Source: Ascochyta rabiei (taxonomy: Eukaryota > Ascomycota > Dothideomycetes > Pleosporales > Didymellaceae). Taken from it: a DNA stretch of 64,000 nt. The stretch is taken from NCBI RefSeq assembly GCF_004011695.2, contig NC_082420.1, positions 372,001 through 436,000 of the forward strand, given 5' to 3'. This document shows, in pieces, positions 29,316 through 40,273 of this stretch (the first letter of the stretch is position 1; every line of letters begins with the position of its first letter). Under the pieces are notes generated by a model. That model did not search any database. It was not told the origin of the DNA and was given only the letters and a program-made list of their open reading frames with translations. The position numbers were made by a program, and so were the translations under genes.

Positions 29316-31709
29316 TCATGCCAGATGTTCCTCGATCTTCTGCTTCTTGTTCGCCCTGACATGTTCCAAATCGGACGTCGTGGTGGCCCTGCGCTTCTCG
29401 CCGGCGAATTTGGCGTCAGCATCCGTGTTTGCCGGGTCGGAGGTAGGCATCGTGTTCGTTTCAGCATCGTCCTTGGGCGTCCAAAATCGGTGCGCTGCGT
29501 GATCACGATCTGCAATCTCTGCATCGTCAATGTGCCTGATCTCGCGCTCGTTTTCTGACAGTCCTGGGCGAGGCGTGGGGAAGTTGAGCGGTGCATTGTC
29601 CTGGCGGAAGAACACCTTCTGTGCAAACTTTACTCTTCCCTTCTTCCTAGCAAACGGATATTTCATACTAGAGAACGGGAAGATGTTCCCCAAAACATCG
29701 TTTTCTCCCATATTTTCGGGAATCTCTAGCATCTCCCACCTCCCGTCACTCAGTAGAGTGGGAAGCTCCGTTTTCGCCCAGTCCTCGTAGATGTCGATTG
29801 GAACGTTGGCCGTCAGCTTCTTAAGGTGGGTGAATTGAGAGGCGTAGCGCGCCCAAAAACGGCGCCATCCAGTCATCTCGCGATGCATGAGTGTCTTCTC
29901 TGCCGGTAATTGACGGCGGTGTGTGCGGATGTAGCCGCTCACACCGGGAACGTTAGCGGGGTACTGTATGTTGAGTTCGTCGACCATGTGCGCGATGGCT
30001 GTGAGGTTGAAGCGAGCTTGAGTAGGAAGAAGCAGTTCTTCTTTGTCGTCGCCGGTACCGCTGAGAGCTTTGAAGTCGCCGAAGTACAGAGAACCGTCAA
30101 GGCCAGAGGAGTGGGAGAGGTGGGAGCGGTCGCCAATGGAGATGCGAATGGGGATGTTGAGGCTGCGAAGTGTTGTGACCATGGTCTGAATGCGGGTCAG
30201 GACTTCAGCCTTTGGAAGAAAGGTGCGGTTGGGCTCGAGGTTTGCGGGAAAGACGTCGCACATCATCGTATCCCAGGAAAGGACGGGCTTCCAATTGCAT
30301 TTCTTGAGGAGCCAGCGTATAGCATCCTGCACGTCTGCGTTCGAGCAAGGGTCAACTGGCGGTATGGTGTTGGTCTGTGCGTTCTGCTGTCCGAAGTGAG
30401 TTCGTCGCTGCATGACGTTGACGAGGTGGAATGGGTGTAATGTGATATTGTCCAGGTTACGGATCGGCTTGATATTGATTCTTGGGTACTTCTTCGAGAT
30501 AGTCTGGAGGCTCTGGAGCAACTCCTCAAAAGAAGCACCAACACCCTGAACAACATGGTTGCCGAGTGTCATGTGGTCGCGCTTGCACTGGTCATAGCTT
30601 TTGTCGTCAAATGCCTCCTCCTCATCGCGATGATGGTGCCCTTGTGTGATGCGGTAGGGGATGGGCCCGATTACGTCTCTCTCGCGGCGATCTTCCATCC
30701 AGCTGTATAGACCAATCTCGACGTCTGTGATTTGCGGCCACTCGGTGGCATCGGTGGAGAAGAGCGAACGGTACGGTGCATAGTCGTGCACTTTGAGCTT
30801 CGTCAGGCTGGATGGGCAGTTGTTCTGAACACCGTCGACAAGACAGCAAACACGCTGATGAACTTCCCATTCGTTCCAGGTGCTGCGTTTCCCGTGAGCA
30901 TAGTACATTCGGCAGAAGAAGGTGACTTACTGGAAGCCAGAGTACCGCTCACGGATTGCGAGTGTCTTTAGTTTGTGGCAAAGTGGAAAGATCTCCTTTG
31001 AAACCGAGCCGCCTCCTCTCCGCCTCGAGATTCGGAATTTCTGCTTGAAGCGATAATCGTTGTACGAGTAGCTGTACTCGATTCGGGCGTGCGCGGTGTA
31101 GTCGGCCCAATTCGCAACCTCGAGCTCCTCTAGCCTGTTGAAAAGCATGGGACATGCTTCTGCCAGCATCTTCCATGTCCAAGTCTCCTCGGGTGTCCAG
31201 ACAAAGTCCTTGATGGCTGATATGTCCAGGCTAGTAAGCGCGGGTAGATTCGCTTCTATCCACCGAAAGTCGTCTATGCTCGCCCAGTGTGACAGAGCCA
31301 GTTTCTGCACGTAGTTTCTGTTTTCGTCATCAATGCTCTCCTGGAAGCTTTGCCACCGTATCTGGCCACTGGGGCGGTACTTCCAGTCGCCCAGCCTCAG
31401 ATCGCGCACGTCGCTCAGCTGCATTGGATACTTGTAGAGCAACTGGTTAACCGAATCACTCCTGGACAAGCCTTTGCATAGCCTCTTCAGACTCCAGGCC
31501 TCATCTCTGTCGAGGTAGTCCAAGACGCACTTGAAGATGTCATCTGGCAGCTTGAACAGGGGACTGTTCTGTGTAGTCGTCTTGGGCTTGCGCAGATTGA
31601 GGGGGTCGAATGCCATGGGACTGCAGCCACGGCTCGAGTCAGAGCCTTCCATGCCAGGTGACGGCGGCGCCATGTCGAGCAAGGCGAAGAGCGAGAGCGT
31701 CCTCGACAT
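29316..31709 (-). CDS. F-box protein of unknown substrate
   Basis: Two exons: 30931..31709 and 29316..30882, with a 48-nt intron (GTAAGT...CAG). The product is 781 aa. An F-box-like segment lies near residues 45-85 (LFKLPDDIFKCVLDYLDRDE, SLKRLCKGLSR). LRR-like hydrophobic spacing follows (LPALTSLDISAIK, LEELEVANWADY). The second exon (TWNEWEVHQRVCCLV) continues without a domain I recognise and ends in a basic nuclear-localisation-like tail (KRRATTT, RANKKQKIEEHLA). The architecture resembles the many lineage-expanded fungal F-box proteins that compare orphan substrates; no function is assigned. It diverges from RPB8. Confidence 0.8.
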
Positions 31710-32196
31710 GGGGAGATGTGAGGTTATTTGCGCCTGCGAGGCGTGGGGCGTTGGACAGGCAAAGGCAGAGTTGTGGTCGAAGCCACGTATTCAGGCAGAC
31801 GTAGCTGCAGCGAAAGGACAGCAGTCCTGTCAAAGTCCAGAGCGCCAGCTGTATATCCACAGCTGCATCTCGTCGTCGTCGTGGTGGTGAAGCGGCCGTG
31901 GTGCAGTAGGCTGAGCTGCCCATGTGGAGATGGCGGAGGTCCGCGCTAGCGCCGATCGCTCTTGCCTGAAGCTCTTTCACTTCCCACCATTCCCACCATT
32001 CACGCCAGAACTTTCGCGCACAAAGCCTCGCAGTCGTGCATATCTCTAGCCGTCCCCGTGCGCACGTTTCCTGCACACACATCACACCGATTGCGCTCTA
32101 CGCGACTCACGCGCCATCTGCACCAGCCTGCGAGAGTCCCCACGGCCACAAATTTCTGATACCGACACCACCACGACCCTCGTCACATCACCCGCC
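31710..32196. promoter_or_regulatory. Divergent promoter, F-box gene/RPB8
   Basis: About 490 bp with no ORF I trust. CCCACCATTCCCACCATTC occurs at about 31982-32000 as a 9-bp direct repeat. Confidence 0.45.
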
Positions 32197-32678
32197 ATGG
32201 CCGACGCGCAAGTCTTCGAAGAGACCTTCACCCTCACAGAGGTCAACAGCGAGCGATACGACCGTGTATCGCGCATCTTCGGTACCTCGGGCGACAACTC
32301 GCTCACCATGACCCTCGACATCAACCACGAGCTCTTCCCTTGCCAGCAGGGCGAGCAGATCCAGATGGTCCTGGCCACGACCCTGAACCTGGACGGCACA
32401 AAAGAGGAGACGAGCTGGAGGAACGTGAGCAAGCAAGGCACGACGACCCTGGCGGACATGTACGATTACGTGTGCTATGGCAAGAACTACAGGTTCGAGG
32501 ACGGCGACGGAGATACTCTGTGAGTGTGAACCGGGGTTGGAGGATTGGATCTTGCTAACCGTACGGTAGCAAGTACTTTGCTAGCTTCGGCGGGCTGCTG
32601 TTGTATATCGAGGGTCCCTTCAAGAAGCTCACGGGTCTCAAGATTGACAACATCTACATGCTGCTCAAGCACAGCTAG
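32197..32678 (+). CDS. RPB8: RNA polymerase I/II/III shared subunit Rpb8
   Basis: Common subunit (ABC14.5) of all three nuclear RNA polymerases. Two exons: 32197..32519 and 32570..32678, with a 50-nt intron (GTGAGT, GCTAACC, TAG). The product is 143 aa, the family size (about 145). Motifs: FEETFTLTEVNSERYDRVSRI, the LTMTLDINHELFP strand, ADMYDYVCYGKNYRFED, and, across the splice, FASFGGLLLYIEGP. It ends NIYMLLKHS. Confidence 0.95.
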
Positions 32679-32827
32679 ACCAGCTCCCAGACAGTGGCAC
32701 AACAACGAAGAAAAGCAAGCATGGACGGCGTTATGTGGTGGTATTGGTATCATCTAGGTGGTCTATTTTGGTCCGGCGTCTGGATACCCAAAAGATATCC
32801 TCAAATCTTTACATCTTCTCATCTCGC

Positions 32828-33826
32828 TCAGAGAGTTGGAAACTCCAATCTCCTGTGTAACCTCGACACAATCTCAATGTAGTCCCTCTCGCTGGCCTCG
32901 GTCAAGATGCCATGTCGTACGAAAAAGTCCAGCACGACCAGTGCACAATTGGGCTTGAACTCTCCCTTCTTCATGGCATCCTGCACCTCCTCCACACTCC
33001 ACAGATAGAACTCCTCCACCTCATCATCCCCTGGCTTGGGCACAACATTCTCCGGCAGCTCCAAGTCGTAGATGTACTGCACCTCGGGTTGCAGGAGTCC
33101 GGTCTCTCCTCCCGCCCGCTCGTCCCGCACATACCAATACGTGATGGACCCTGCTGACCTCGCCTTGCTTCTGACCAAGTCTTCATCCAGACTCGCTTCC
33201 TCTGCACACTCACGCACCAAGCTCTCAAACGGACTCTCGCCAGAGGAGATGCCGCCAGCAACCGCATTGTCCAGCATGCCGCCATACGTCTGTTTGCTCT
33301 TGGCGCGGCGCGGCGTCCAGATCTTCAGCTCTCCACTGTCCTTGCTCCGCGCATAGGCGGTCATATGCACGCCATACGTCACGACGCCAAACAGCGGACT
33401 TGCGCTGCGCTCGACATTGAACAGCAACTCCCTGTCCCGGCCATACACGGCGTACAGCTCGCCCCTCCACTTCTTCAGCACGTCGAAGTGGCCCGTCTCG
33501 CGCAGCGCAAGCAGCGTCGTCTCGATGGCGTGTGACCGCGTCGGCGCGTCGGTGCCGCCGGTCAGTGTGAGAATGCGCTCTTCGTCGTCGAGAGCCCAGT
33601 TTGGGATCCCACGGAAGACCTCGGCGACTGAGGGCAGCATGTAGCCTAGCGCATAGTCGTGGGACGTGACGCGCAGCTGGTAGTATGTGTTGACGCGGGT
33701 CAGGTAAGCTTGTGGGTCGGCGTCGGCGTAGGGGAAAGCGTCGCATTGAGCGACGAGGGAGAGGTTGGTCAGCGACATGTCGGGCGGGTGCAGCGGTGTG
33801 AGGACGGTTTGGATGTGCGATGTCAT
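32828..33826 (-). CDS. Nudix hydrolase of the thiamine-diphosphate-related type (DUF4743)
   Basis: Single exon, 332 aa. An N-terminal DUF4743-like part (YYQLRVTSHDYALGYMLPSV, FRGIPNW) precedes a Nudix domain with the box GGISSGESPFESLVRECAEEAS, which carries the expected RE and EE metal ligands. FGVVTYGVHMTAYARS and IWTPRRAKSKQTYGGMLDN are typical of the group with yeast YJR142W and the N-terminal half of S. pombe Tnr3. These enzymes hydrolyse damaged thiamine diphosphate derivatives, from what is known of the family. It lies tail to tail with RPB8, about 150 bp apart, and diverges from TYW2. Confidence 0.88.
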   Translation of the reverse strand: MTSHIQTVLTPLHPPDMSLTNLSLVAQCDAFPYADADPQAYLTRVNTYYQLRVTSHDYALGYMLPSVAEVFRGIPNWALDDEERILTLTGGTDAPTRSHAIETTLLALRETGHFDVLKKWRGELYAVYGRDRELLFNVERSASPLFGVVTYGVHMTAYARSKDSGELKIWTPRRAKSKQTYGGMLDNAVAGGISSGESPFESLVRECAEEASLDEDLVRSKARSAGSITYWYVRDERAGGETGLLQPEVQYIYDLELPENVVPKPGDDEVEEFYLWSVEEVQDAMKKGEFKPNCALVVLDFFVRHGILTEASERDYIEIVSRLHRRLEFPTL

Positions 33827-34130
33827 CTTCAGAGCTTTGACGCTGTCAGGCGAGCTTCGTCATTTACGGTAGGAGCGAGCTCGTCGAGGAACAGCTAGTG
33901 GGGGCGGGGTATCGAGGTTTGACACCTTCCGTCTGCAGCTTTCTACCTGTGAAGCCGTCTCGGAAGGTGCGGTTGCTTTTGGAGTAAAGAATGTCCTTCC
34001 GTCTCAGTAACAGGTCAAACAGCGGGAGGACTGTGTCTGCCGGAATATTCGCGCTGGCTTAGAGCTTCCCCACAATGTCAGGGCGAGGTTTCATCGCGAG
34101 GCACGCTGTCACACCTCAACGCCTGTCATC
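33827..34130. promoter_or_regulatory. Divergent promoter, Nudix gene/TYW2
   Basis: About 300 bp; nothing specific seen. Confidence 0.4.
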
Positions 34131-35720
34131 ATGGATAATGAGGCCACACGCAACCAACCACACCATCTCGACCCGTGTGGAGCGAGACTTGTCTTGCTTG
34201 TCTCTAGGACTCACGTAAAACATGTCAAGTCGGCTCTGGAGCGCCACAAGAAATTTGATCGAAGCCATGGAATAAGCCCCGAAGTCAGGAATGAAGGAGG
34301 AGAGCGTGAGGCACTTGGACAAAATCGAGGGGAGATGAGACAACGCATGTGCGTACCAACGACGATACCACACGTAGTAGAAGGCGACGAGGCGGACCTG
34401 GAATCCAATAAGCCCACACTGCTGGCGGAGCTTCGCTTGGATCATCTCTCAGAAGACATTACGATTTCATCCTGGACGCCTTGGACGACCAAGAAACCCG
34501 CAACTGTAGAACATAACCCGCTACGCAAAGCCCTGAGAGAAGCTCTCGAAGCACTGCCGCCAGGGACACTTGGTTCTTTCAATGTACCCCACCTCACGGT
34601 CCACCTGCTACTCTCTACTTTCCCAGAGTCTTACTCAATATACAAACCGCTGCTCCTATTACCAAGCAACTCCATCAGCCAAACCTGGAGCACACTTCTG
34701 TCAGAGCATGTAGAGCTCCTCCAACCAATATGGCAACGCATCGCTGCAGCTCTGCAATGCACACACATCGCCCTCAACTCGCCCATCCCCCCATCCAATA
34801 CGCCTGGATCCGCCCACGGCAACGACGACTCAAACATCCTCCGCAGTCCCGTCCATCTGACGCCCATCTACGGCTCCTTCGGCCCGCCCCCAACGCTCCA
34901 GACCCTCAGCTCGCCGACACCTTCAGACTTCGGCAACACCCTCTGGGTCCGCACGACCCAGAACGGCATCCACCAAACCTGGGCTCCGCTGTACACCATG
35001 TTCAGCCGGGGCAACGTGAAAGAAAAAGCCCGCATCCTGCACCTTCCCTCTGTCACTTCCCTCGCCACGACAGAGCAGAACGCGACGGCGGTGGACATGT
35101 ACGCTGGGATTGGCTACTTCTCCTTCTCCTACCGCAAATCCGGACTCAGCCGCATTCTATGCTGGGAGCTGAATCCCTGGAGCGTAGAAGGGTTACGTCA
35201 GGGCGCGGCGCTGAACGGCTGGTCGAGTCGGATTTTCACGCCCGCCGAGGTTCCGCAGGAAAGCGCGGCTGAGGCCGAGTGGGAAGCGTGGCGGCGCGGT
35301 GTTGCAGGCCGGAGTGAGGATTTCTGGATCTTCCAGATGAGCAACGCGACGGCGCAGCTCATATTACAGTGTCTGAGGAACGACGTGCCTCCTATTCGCC
35401 ATGTCAATCTTGGCCTGCTGCCGGCCTCGAGACTGAGCTGGCCGTCTGCAGTGCGTGCCCTGGACAAAGAGTGTGGAGGCTGGATACACGCGCATGAGAA
35501 CGTTGGCCTGCACGAGATGGACAAGCGCAAGGTGGAGGTCGGAACGGAATTTCAGAGGCTGGTCAACGAATACAGTGAGTCGTTGGGAGATGATGCAAAA
35601 CACCAGAAGAAGAAGGTGCAAGTTGGGCACGTAGAACGAGTGAAGATGTATGCGCCAGGTGTTGTGCATGCAGTATTCGATGTGTACGTTCCAGAGACAG
35701 GCACCGAGATGGATGTTTAG
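34131..35720 (+). CDS. TYW2: tRNA wybutosine-synthesizing protein 2 (aminocarboxypropyltransferase)
   Basis: Transfers the 3-amino-3-carboxypropyl group of S-adenosylmethionine to 4-demethylwyosine at G37 of tRNA-Phe, a step of wybutosine synthesis (yeast Trm12). Single exon, 529 aa. The SAM-binding motif I reads AVDMYAGIGYFSFSY, then ILCWELNPWSVEGLRQGAALNGW. A C-terminal conserved part has GWIHAHENVGLHEMD. The N-terminal half is variable, with PTLLAELRLDHL. The family is related to Trm5 methyltransferases; the NPWSVEGL segment favours Tyw2. It is convergent with the Ca2+ ATPase gene. Confidence 0.9.
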   Translation: MDNEATRNQPHHLDPCGARLVLLVSRTHVKHVKSALERHKKFDRSHGISPEVRNEGGEREALGQNRGEMRQRMCVPTTIPHVVEGDEADLESNKPTLLAELRLDHLSEDITISSWTPWTTKKPATVEHNPLRKALREALEALPPGTLGSFNVPHLTVHLLLSTFPESYSIYKPLLLLPSNSISQTWSTLLSEHVELLQPIWQRIAAALQCTHIALNSPIPPSNTPGSAHGNDDSNILRSPVHLTPIYGSFGPPPTLQTLSSPTPSDFGNTLWVRTTQNGIHQTWAPLYTMFSRGNVKEKARILHLPSVTSLATTEQNATAVDMYAGIGYFSFSYRKSGLSRILCWELNPWSVEGLRQGAALNGWSSRIFTPAEVPQESAAEAEWEAWRRGVAGRSEDFWIFQMSNATAQLILQCLRNDVPPIRHVNLGLLPASRLSWPSAVRALDKECGGWIHAHENVGLHEMDKRKVEVGTEFQRLVNEYSESLGDDAKHQKKKVQVGHVERVKMYAPGVVHAVFDVYVPETGTEMDV

Positions 35721-36091
35721 CAATGAGACATTTGTAGCTTGCAGCGAAGGAATAGTCTCAAGTTTCAAGTTTCAATGAATTTGGCGATAGCTAAGACCTG
35801 CCTGTTGCCTGTTGTTCTTCCGCGCAGCCAGACTCGCAGGGGAAGACGTCCGCAATGTCTAGCATCATCCAAAAGCTTGAGTACTACAGCCGCATGGACT
35901 CGCACCACTAATAGAATTGAAGAGAGAAGACAGTTGTAGAAGACACAATGATTGTGTGGGTATTTACATTAAAGCACGTTTGGAAGCCGGCACAGTCCTG
36001 CAGTGTATGGGACTATTGGGTACGTAGGAACTCCAGTTACGCCAGATAATGCAAAATGTTATACAGGAACCAGGGAAAAAGCGAAAATTCT
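35721..36091. other. Short intergenic gap, convergent 3' ends
   Basis: About 370 bp with no gene; 3' UTRs of TYW2 and the Ca2+ ATPase. Confidence 0.5.
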
Positions 36092-39000
36092 CTAGGGGTT
36101 GATTTCGTTTGACTTTCCGTCATTCAGCTTTGGGTCGCCAGCAAAGGGTCCAATGGCGAAATTGGGTGTTGTCTCGGTGTTTTGGCTGGGTGGGCCACGG
36201 TACTCGTGCGCATCAGGAGCGAGAATGGGATCCGAAGGCTTTGTGTCGGGGTGCACCTCGATACCCTGCTGGGCCTCGAGATCGTCCTTGTTCGTATTAG
36301 GGCTGAACTTCAACGAGCCAGCATCGCTAGCATCCTTGCCAATTGGCGACCATCCTCCGATGCTGCCAGCGACGATACCGGCCATGACAGCGGCAGGACC
36401 AAAGGCTGAGTTGGAGCGAGATCTAGTGCGGCGACGGCTGGAAGGCGTGGGTGTTGGAGAACCTTCGTGCTCAACCGTACCGTTATTGGGGGTGCTGGGG
36501 TGAGAGAGGCTGGTCCTCGACTTGGAGAATATCTCCTTGGGATGAGAAACCTTGTACTTGATGTTGCTGAGGCGGCCGCCGCGGAACTTCCTGATGAAAG
36601 CAAGCTCATCACGGATCTCAAGAAGACCCTGGTTCCACTCGAAGTCATCGTCAGTTACGACGACTTCTGGGTTGCGCTTCTTTCTGAAGAAGTCGGGGAT
36701 GCATTTGCGGATGAGCTCGTCGGGGATGAGGCGAACAATCACGCCCACAGGAAGTGATAGGAAACCCAAAACTATAGAGTATCCCCACTGCGGGCCATTA
36801 AGTCTGGTCACCGAGAATGCGACGCCACCAATGAACACGATCATTGTCTGGCCACCGATCATGATCAGCAGAATCACGATGAAGAACCAATTGTGGGTGA
36901 TGCCCTCGAAGACGTTGAAACGGTTGTCGAGACGGCGGTTGTTGAGAGCGTTGAAGATTTGCATCCAAACGAAGGTGTTGAAGACGAGTGTTGGTAGTTG
37001 GGCCTTCTCACGGTCACTTTCGTAGGAGAAGATAGACTCGCCAGCAAAGTAGAGAATAAAAGTGACCACAAGTTGGTAGATGGCTTGACCAATGATCATT
37101 TTCCACATCCTCAAGGTTATCAGGGGAGCCGATTTGGGATCAGGCTTTCGGTTCAGGAGACTTCGTGTGGGTGGATCGGTCGCAAGAGCCAGCGCAGCGA
37201 AAGTGTCCATGATCAGATTGACCCAGAGAAGCTGCACAGCAGTAAGCACAGACTTCTGGTCTTCGCTGGATACGGCGGACACAAAGGTGAGGACAACAGC
37301 AGTGATGTTGACTGTGATCTGAAACTGCAAGAACTTCTTGACAGCGTCGTTGACAGCGCGACCCCAAAGCAGAGCCTTGACAATTGAAGCAAAGTTGTCG
37401 TCCATAAGAATGATAGCGGAGGCTTCCTTTGCAACCTCGGTTCCGGCGATACCCATGGAAAAACCAACATCGGCTGTTTTGAGCGCAGGAGCATCGTTGG
37501 TACCGTCACCAGTAACTGCGACAGTTTCGCCGAGTTCTTTCAGACGCTTGACAAGCTTGCGCTTATCTTCAGGGCTTGAGCGCGCCAGAACGCAGAGCTT
37601 GGGAATGACAGCATCCATATCCTTCTTTGAGAGCTTGCGGAAGGTAGGCCCCTCCATAACGACACCACCAGGGACCAAAATGCCACAGTCTTCGGCGATG
37701 GCCTTGGCCGTCAGAACGTTGTCACCTGTGACCATGCGAACGTAGACACCAGCGTGTTGGCAGTCCTTGACAGCCTCCTTGACGCTGTCTCGCAGTGGAT
37801 CCTGGATACCGACAACAGCAAGGAAGGTCATGTTCTTGAAGACATCAGTGAAAAGAGCTTGGCTTGGGTCGTCCTCAATGAGCTTGGAATCTCTGGGCGG
37901 CCAGCTTTCGAAGTCGCGGTAGACCAAGCCAATAGTGCGGAGCGAGCGGGAAGCATATGCGGTGATGACATGTTCAAGCGCCTCGCGGTTGTCGCTCGTC
38001 AACGGAGTAGTAGCAAGCTTCTGTGAGGCATCCGTGACAATCTCGTCACATTTGCCCAGGAGAATCTCGGAAGCTCCCTTGACGTACATTCGGTACTGAC
38101 CATCGGCGAGCTTTGCGACAGCTGCCGAACACTTGATAGCTGAGTCGAAAGGAACTACTTGGACGATGTTGGCGTTGGAACGCTCCTCAGCCAGATGGCC
38201 CATGCCAAGATGGTCGCGTGCGAATCCGAGAAGAGCGGTCTCCGTCTTTGAGCCAATGAAAGGGTCTGCGCTATCGGCCTCGCCTTCAAATGCAGTAGTG
38301 TTTTGGACAACGGATTGTTCAAGAAGCTCTTTGACGTCTTTGCTGATAGTAGCGGCAAATTCTGAGGCCGAGACGTCATTAGGGCCCTCACCAAGAGATT
38401 CTGCGACGTTCTTGCCCTTGGAGCCGTCGTCAGCGGGCGCGGGGTCTTGAGAGACCTTGAGCTTGTGATCACCAAATCGAAGAGCGGTCCCGAGAGATCC
38501 AGCTACAACTGTCATCTTGTTCTGCGTGAGGGTACCCGTCTTGTCGGAGCAGATGGTTGTCGCGTTACCCATGGTTTCGCAAGATCGTAGCAATCGCACT
38601 AGGTTGTTGTCCTTCAACATACGAGTTGTTGCAAAAGCCAGCGCAAGGGTCACAGCGAGAGGCAGACCTTCGGGGACAGCTACAACGATGACAGTAATAG
38701 CGACAATGAGAATGTCCAGGAAGTTTTGACCCTTCTCTGCGGGAGTGGTGTTGCTGCCTTTCAAACGGGCGAGAAACTCGATGAACAGAACGATGAACAA
38801 AAGTAGGGCGGCAGCACTTCCAAGCTTGGCGATGTAAGTTGCGAGAACGTTTAACTTCGACTGCAGAGGAGTGACTTCGCTCTCCTCACGAAGTGACATC
38901 ATCGTTTTGCCGTAGCTCGAGTTGACACCAGTGGCAGTGACCAAAAACAAACCGACGCCCTCGGAGACCTTTGCACCTGAAAGGATGAAGGGATCGATCT

Positions 39001-40273
39001 TCTTCAAATTTCTGTGCTCCTCAATGGCGCGGAAAGCTTCATCTCCAGGTGTCTTCTTCAAAAGGTCAGATTCACCGGTAGCGGAAGACTCGTCGCACTT
39101 GATCCCGTGGCCCTGGATGAGAATACCGTCAACAGGTATCATGTCTCCCGGCTCCAGGTTGACGACGTCTCCGACAAGGATGTCGTACACCAAGACTTGC
39201 TGGACCTTGCCAGAGCGAATCACCTTGATTTGTCGGTCATCCTTCTTCTTGTTGAGCTTTACGAATTGACGCTCCTTCTGCCAGTCATTGGCGGCGCCCA
39301 CGACAACAACGATGGCGATGGCGACAATAATGGCGACACCCTCGATCCATTCGACCTTTGGCTCACCCGGTTCGTGCTTAACACCAAAGGTCTGATATAA
39401 ACCAAGAGCAAGAGATATAATCGCAGCTGCCGTCAGAAGAAGCAGCACTTTATCGTTGTAGGCCATCCAGGCTAATTGGAAGATGTTCTTTGGCTTCTTT
39501 ACTGGCAGTCGGTTGTCACTGAAGACTCTAATCCGATCAGCATAAGTGTTTGGTCCCGATGCTTTCGATGCGTCGTTTGGAAGAGCACCGTTGGCAGATG
39601 CTTTTGGCGGTGTTTGTGTCTGACTTGGCATGGTGGCCTCTTCGAAGGTCACAGTTCCATCAAGGTGCTGCTCATCGACACTTAAACCAGCTTTCCTGTC
39701 CGTTCTGAGGCCCTTCTCTAGTCCGTCTAATCCGCCGAGGGCGTGAAAAGCGCCTAAACTCTTGGGATTGTACAACTTGGCAAGCTGGCCGGGTGAGAAA
39801 GCAAAGCTGTTGTTTTGGACTTCGAAATCGGCCTCTGTACCAGGGTCTGGCTTGAGTGCATCTTTGTCATTGAGAACTTCCGTAGGGCCCATCTCTCCTT
39901 TAAGCGTCTCGCCTTGGGACGACGGAACATATGTGCCGGTGGAGTTCGACTCGCCATTTTCGGTATGCGAATCTATGGAGGTTCCTCTAGAATGCGCCCC
40001 CGGTACAGACAGTAAGTTGCCCCCATTGGTCCATCTCGAGGTTGGCGAGGAGACGTTGTGAGGTGATACGGGTCTGCTTGCGTTGCTCTCAAAGGAACCT
40101 GCGCTGCGCAGCTCAGGCGAAGCGTTGTCGTCCATGTTAGAGGCGCGGTTGTCGATTTCACCCAGAGGTACAGAGCTGGCCGCGTCGTGACCGCCTGCAG
40201 CAGAGGTATCGATGGTGATGGTGGGAGCTCGCGCGCGTCGTGGTCCTGCGTCCGATGTATCATGGGCCGCCAT
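36092..40273 (-). CDS. PMC1: P-type Ca2+-transporting ATPase, PMC1/NCA-2 type
   Basis: Type IIB calcium pump of vacuole or plasma membrane. Single exon, 1393 aa from ATG 40273, which has a strong context (CCACCATGG). A TTG-initiated frame extends 24 codons further but is unlikely. After a disordered N-terminus comes FSPGQLAKLYNPKSLGAFHA, then the transmembrane core: DESSATGESDLLKK (actuator TGES), VVVAVPEGLPLAVTLALAF (M4 PEGL), CSDKTGTLTQNKMTVV (phosphorylated Asp), MVTGDNVLTAKAIA, and TGDGTNDAPALKTADVGFSMG (hinge). VNLIMDTFAALALATDPPT is in M6. A long cytosolic C-tail is Ser/Pro/Arg-rich. Type IIB length without animal-type PMCA tail features fits Neurospora NCA-2/yeast Pmc1. Confidence 0.94.
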   Translation of the reverse strand: MAAHDTSDAGPRRARAPTITIDTSAAGGHDAASSVPLGEIDNRASNMDDNASPELRSAGSFESNASRPVSPHNVSSPTSRWTNGGNLLSVPGAHSRGTSIDSHTENGESNSTGTYVPSSQGETLKGEMGPTEVLNDKDALKPDPGTEADFEVQNNSFAFSPGQLAKLYNPKSLGAFHALGGLDGLEKGLRTDRKAGLSVDEQHLDGTVTFEEATMPSQTQTPPKASANGALPNDASKASGPNTYADRIRVFSDNRLPVKKPKNIFQLAWMAYNDKVLLLLTAAAIISLALGLYQTFGVKHEPGEPKVEWIEGVAIIVAIAIVVVVGAANDWQKERQFVKLNKKKDDRQIKVIRSGKVQQVLVYDILVGDVVNLEPGDMIPVDGILIQGHGIKCDESSATGESDLLKKTPGDEAFRAIEEHRNLKKIDPFILSGAKVSEGVGLFLVTATGVNSSYGKTMMSLREESEVTPLQSKLNVLATYIAKLGSAAALLLFIVLFIEFLARLKGSNTTPAEKGQNFLDILIVAITVIVVAVPEGLPLAVTLALAFATTRMLKDNNLVRLLRSCETMGNATTICSDKTGTLTQNKMTVVAGSLGTALRFGDHKLKVSQDPAPADDGSKGKNVAESLGEGPNDVSASEFAATISKDVKELLEQSVVQNTTAFEGEADSADPFIGSKTETALLGFARDHLGMGHLAEERSNANIVQVVPFDSAIKCSAAVAKLADGQYRMYVKGASEILLGKCDEIVTDASQKLATTPLTSDNREALEHVITAYASRSLRTIGLVYRDFESWPPRDSKLIEDDPSQALFTDVFKNMTFLAVVGIQDPLRDSVKEAVKDCQHAGVYVRMVTGDNVLTAKAIAEDCGILVPGGVVMEGPTFRKLSKKDMDAVIPKLCVLARSSPEDKRKLVKRLKELGETVAVTGDGTNDAPALKTADVGFSMGIAGTEVAKEASAIILMDDNFASIVKALLWGRAVNDAVKKFLQFQITVNITAVVLTFVSAVSSEDQKSVLTAVQLLWVNLIMDTFAALALATDPPTRSLLNRKPDPKSAPLITLRMWKMIIGQAIYQLVVTFILYFAGESIFSYESDREKAQLPTLVFNTFVWMQIFNALNNRRLDNRFNVFEGITHNWFFIVILLIMIGGQTMIVFIGGVAFSVTRLNGPQWGYSIVLGFLSLPVGVIVRLIPDELIRKCIPDFFRKKRNPEVVVTDDDFEWNQGLLEIRDELAFIRKFRGGRLSNIKYKVSHPKEIFSKSRTSLSHPSTPNNGTVEHEGSPTPTPSSRRRTRSRSNSAFGPAAVMAGIVAGSIGGWSPIGKDASDAGSLKFSPNTNKDDLEAQQGIEVHPDTKPSDPILAPDAHEYRGPPSQNTETTPNFAIGPFAGDPKLNDGKSNEINP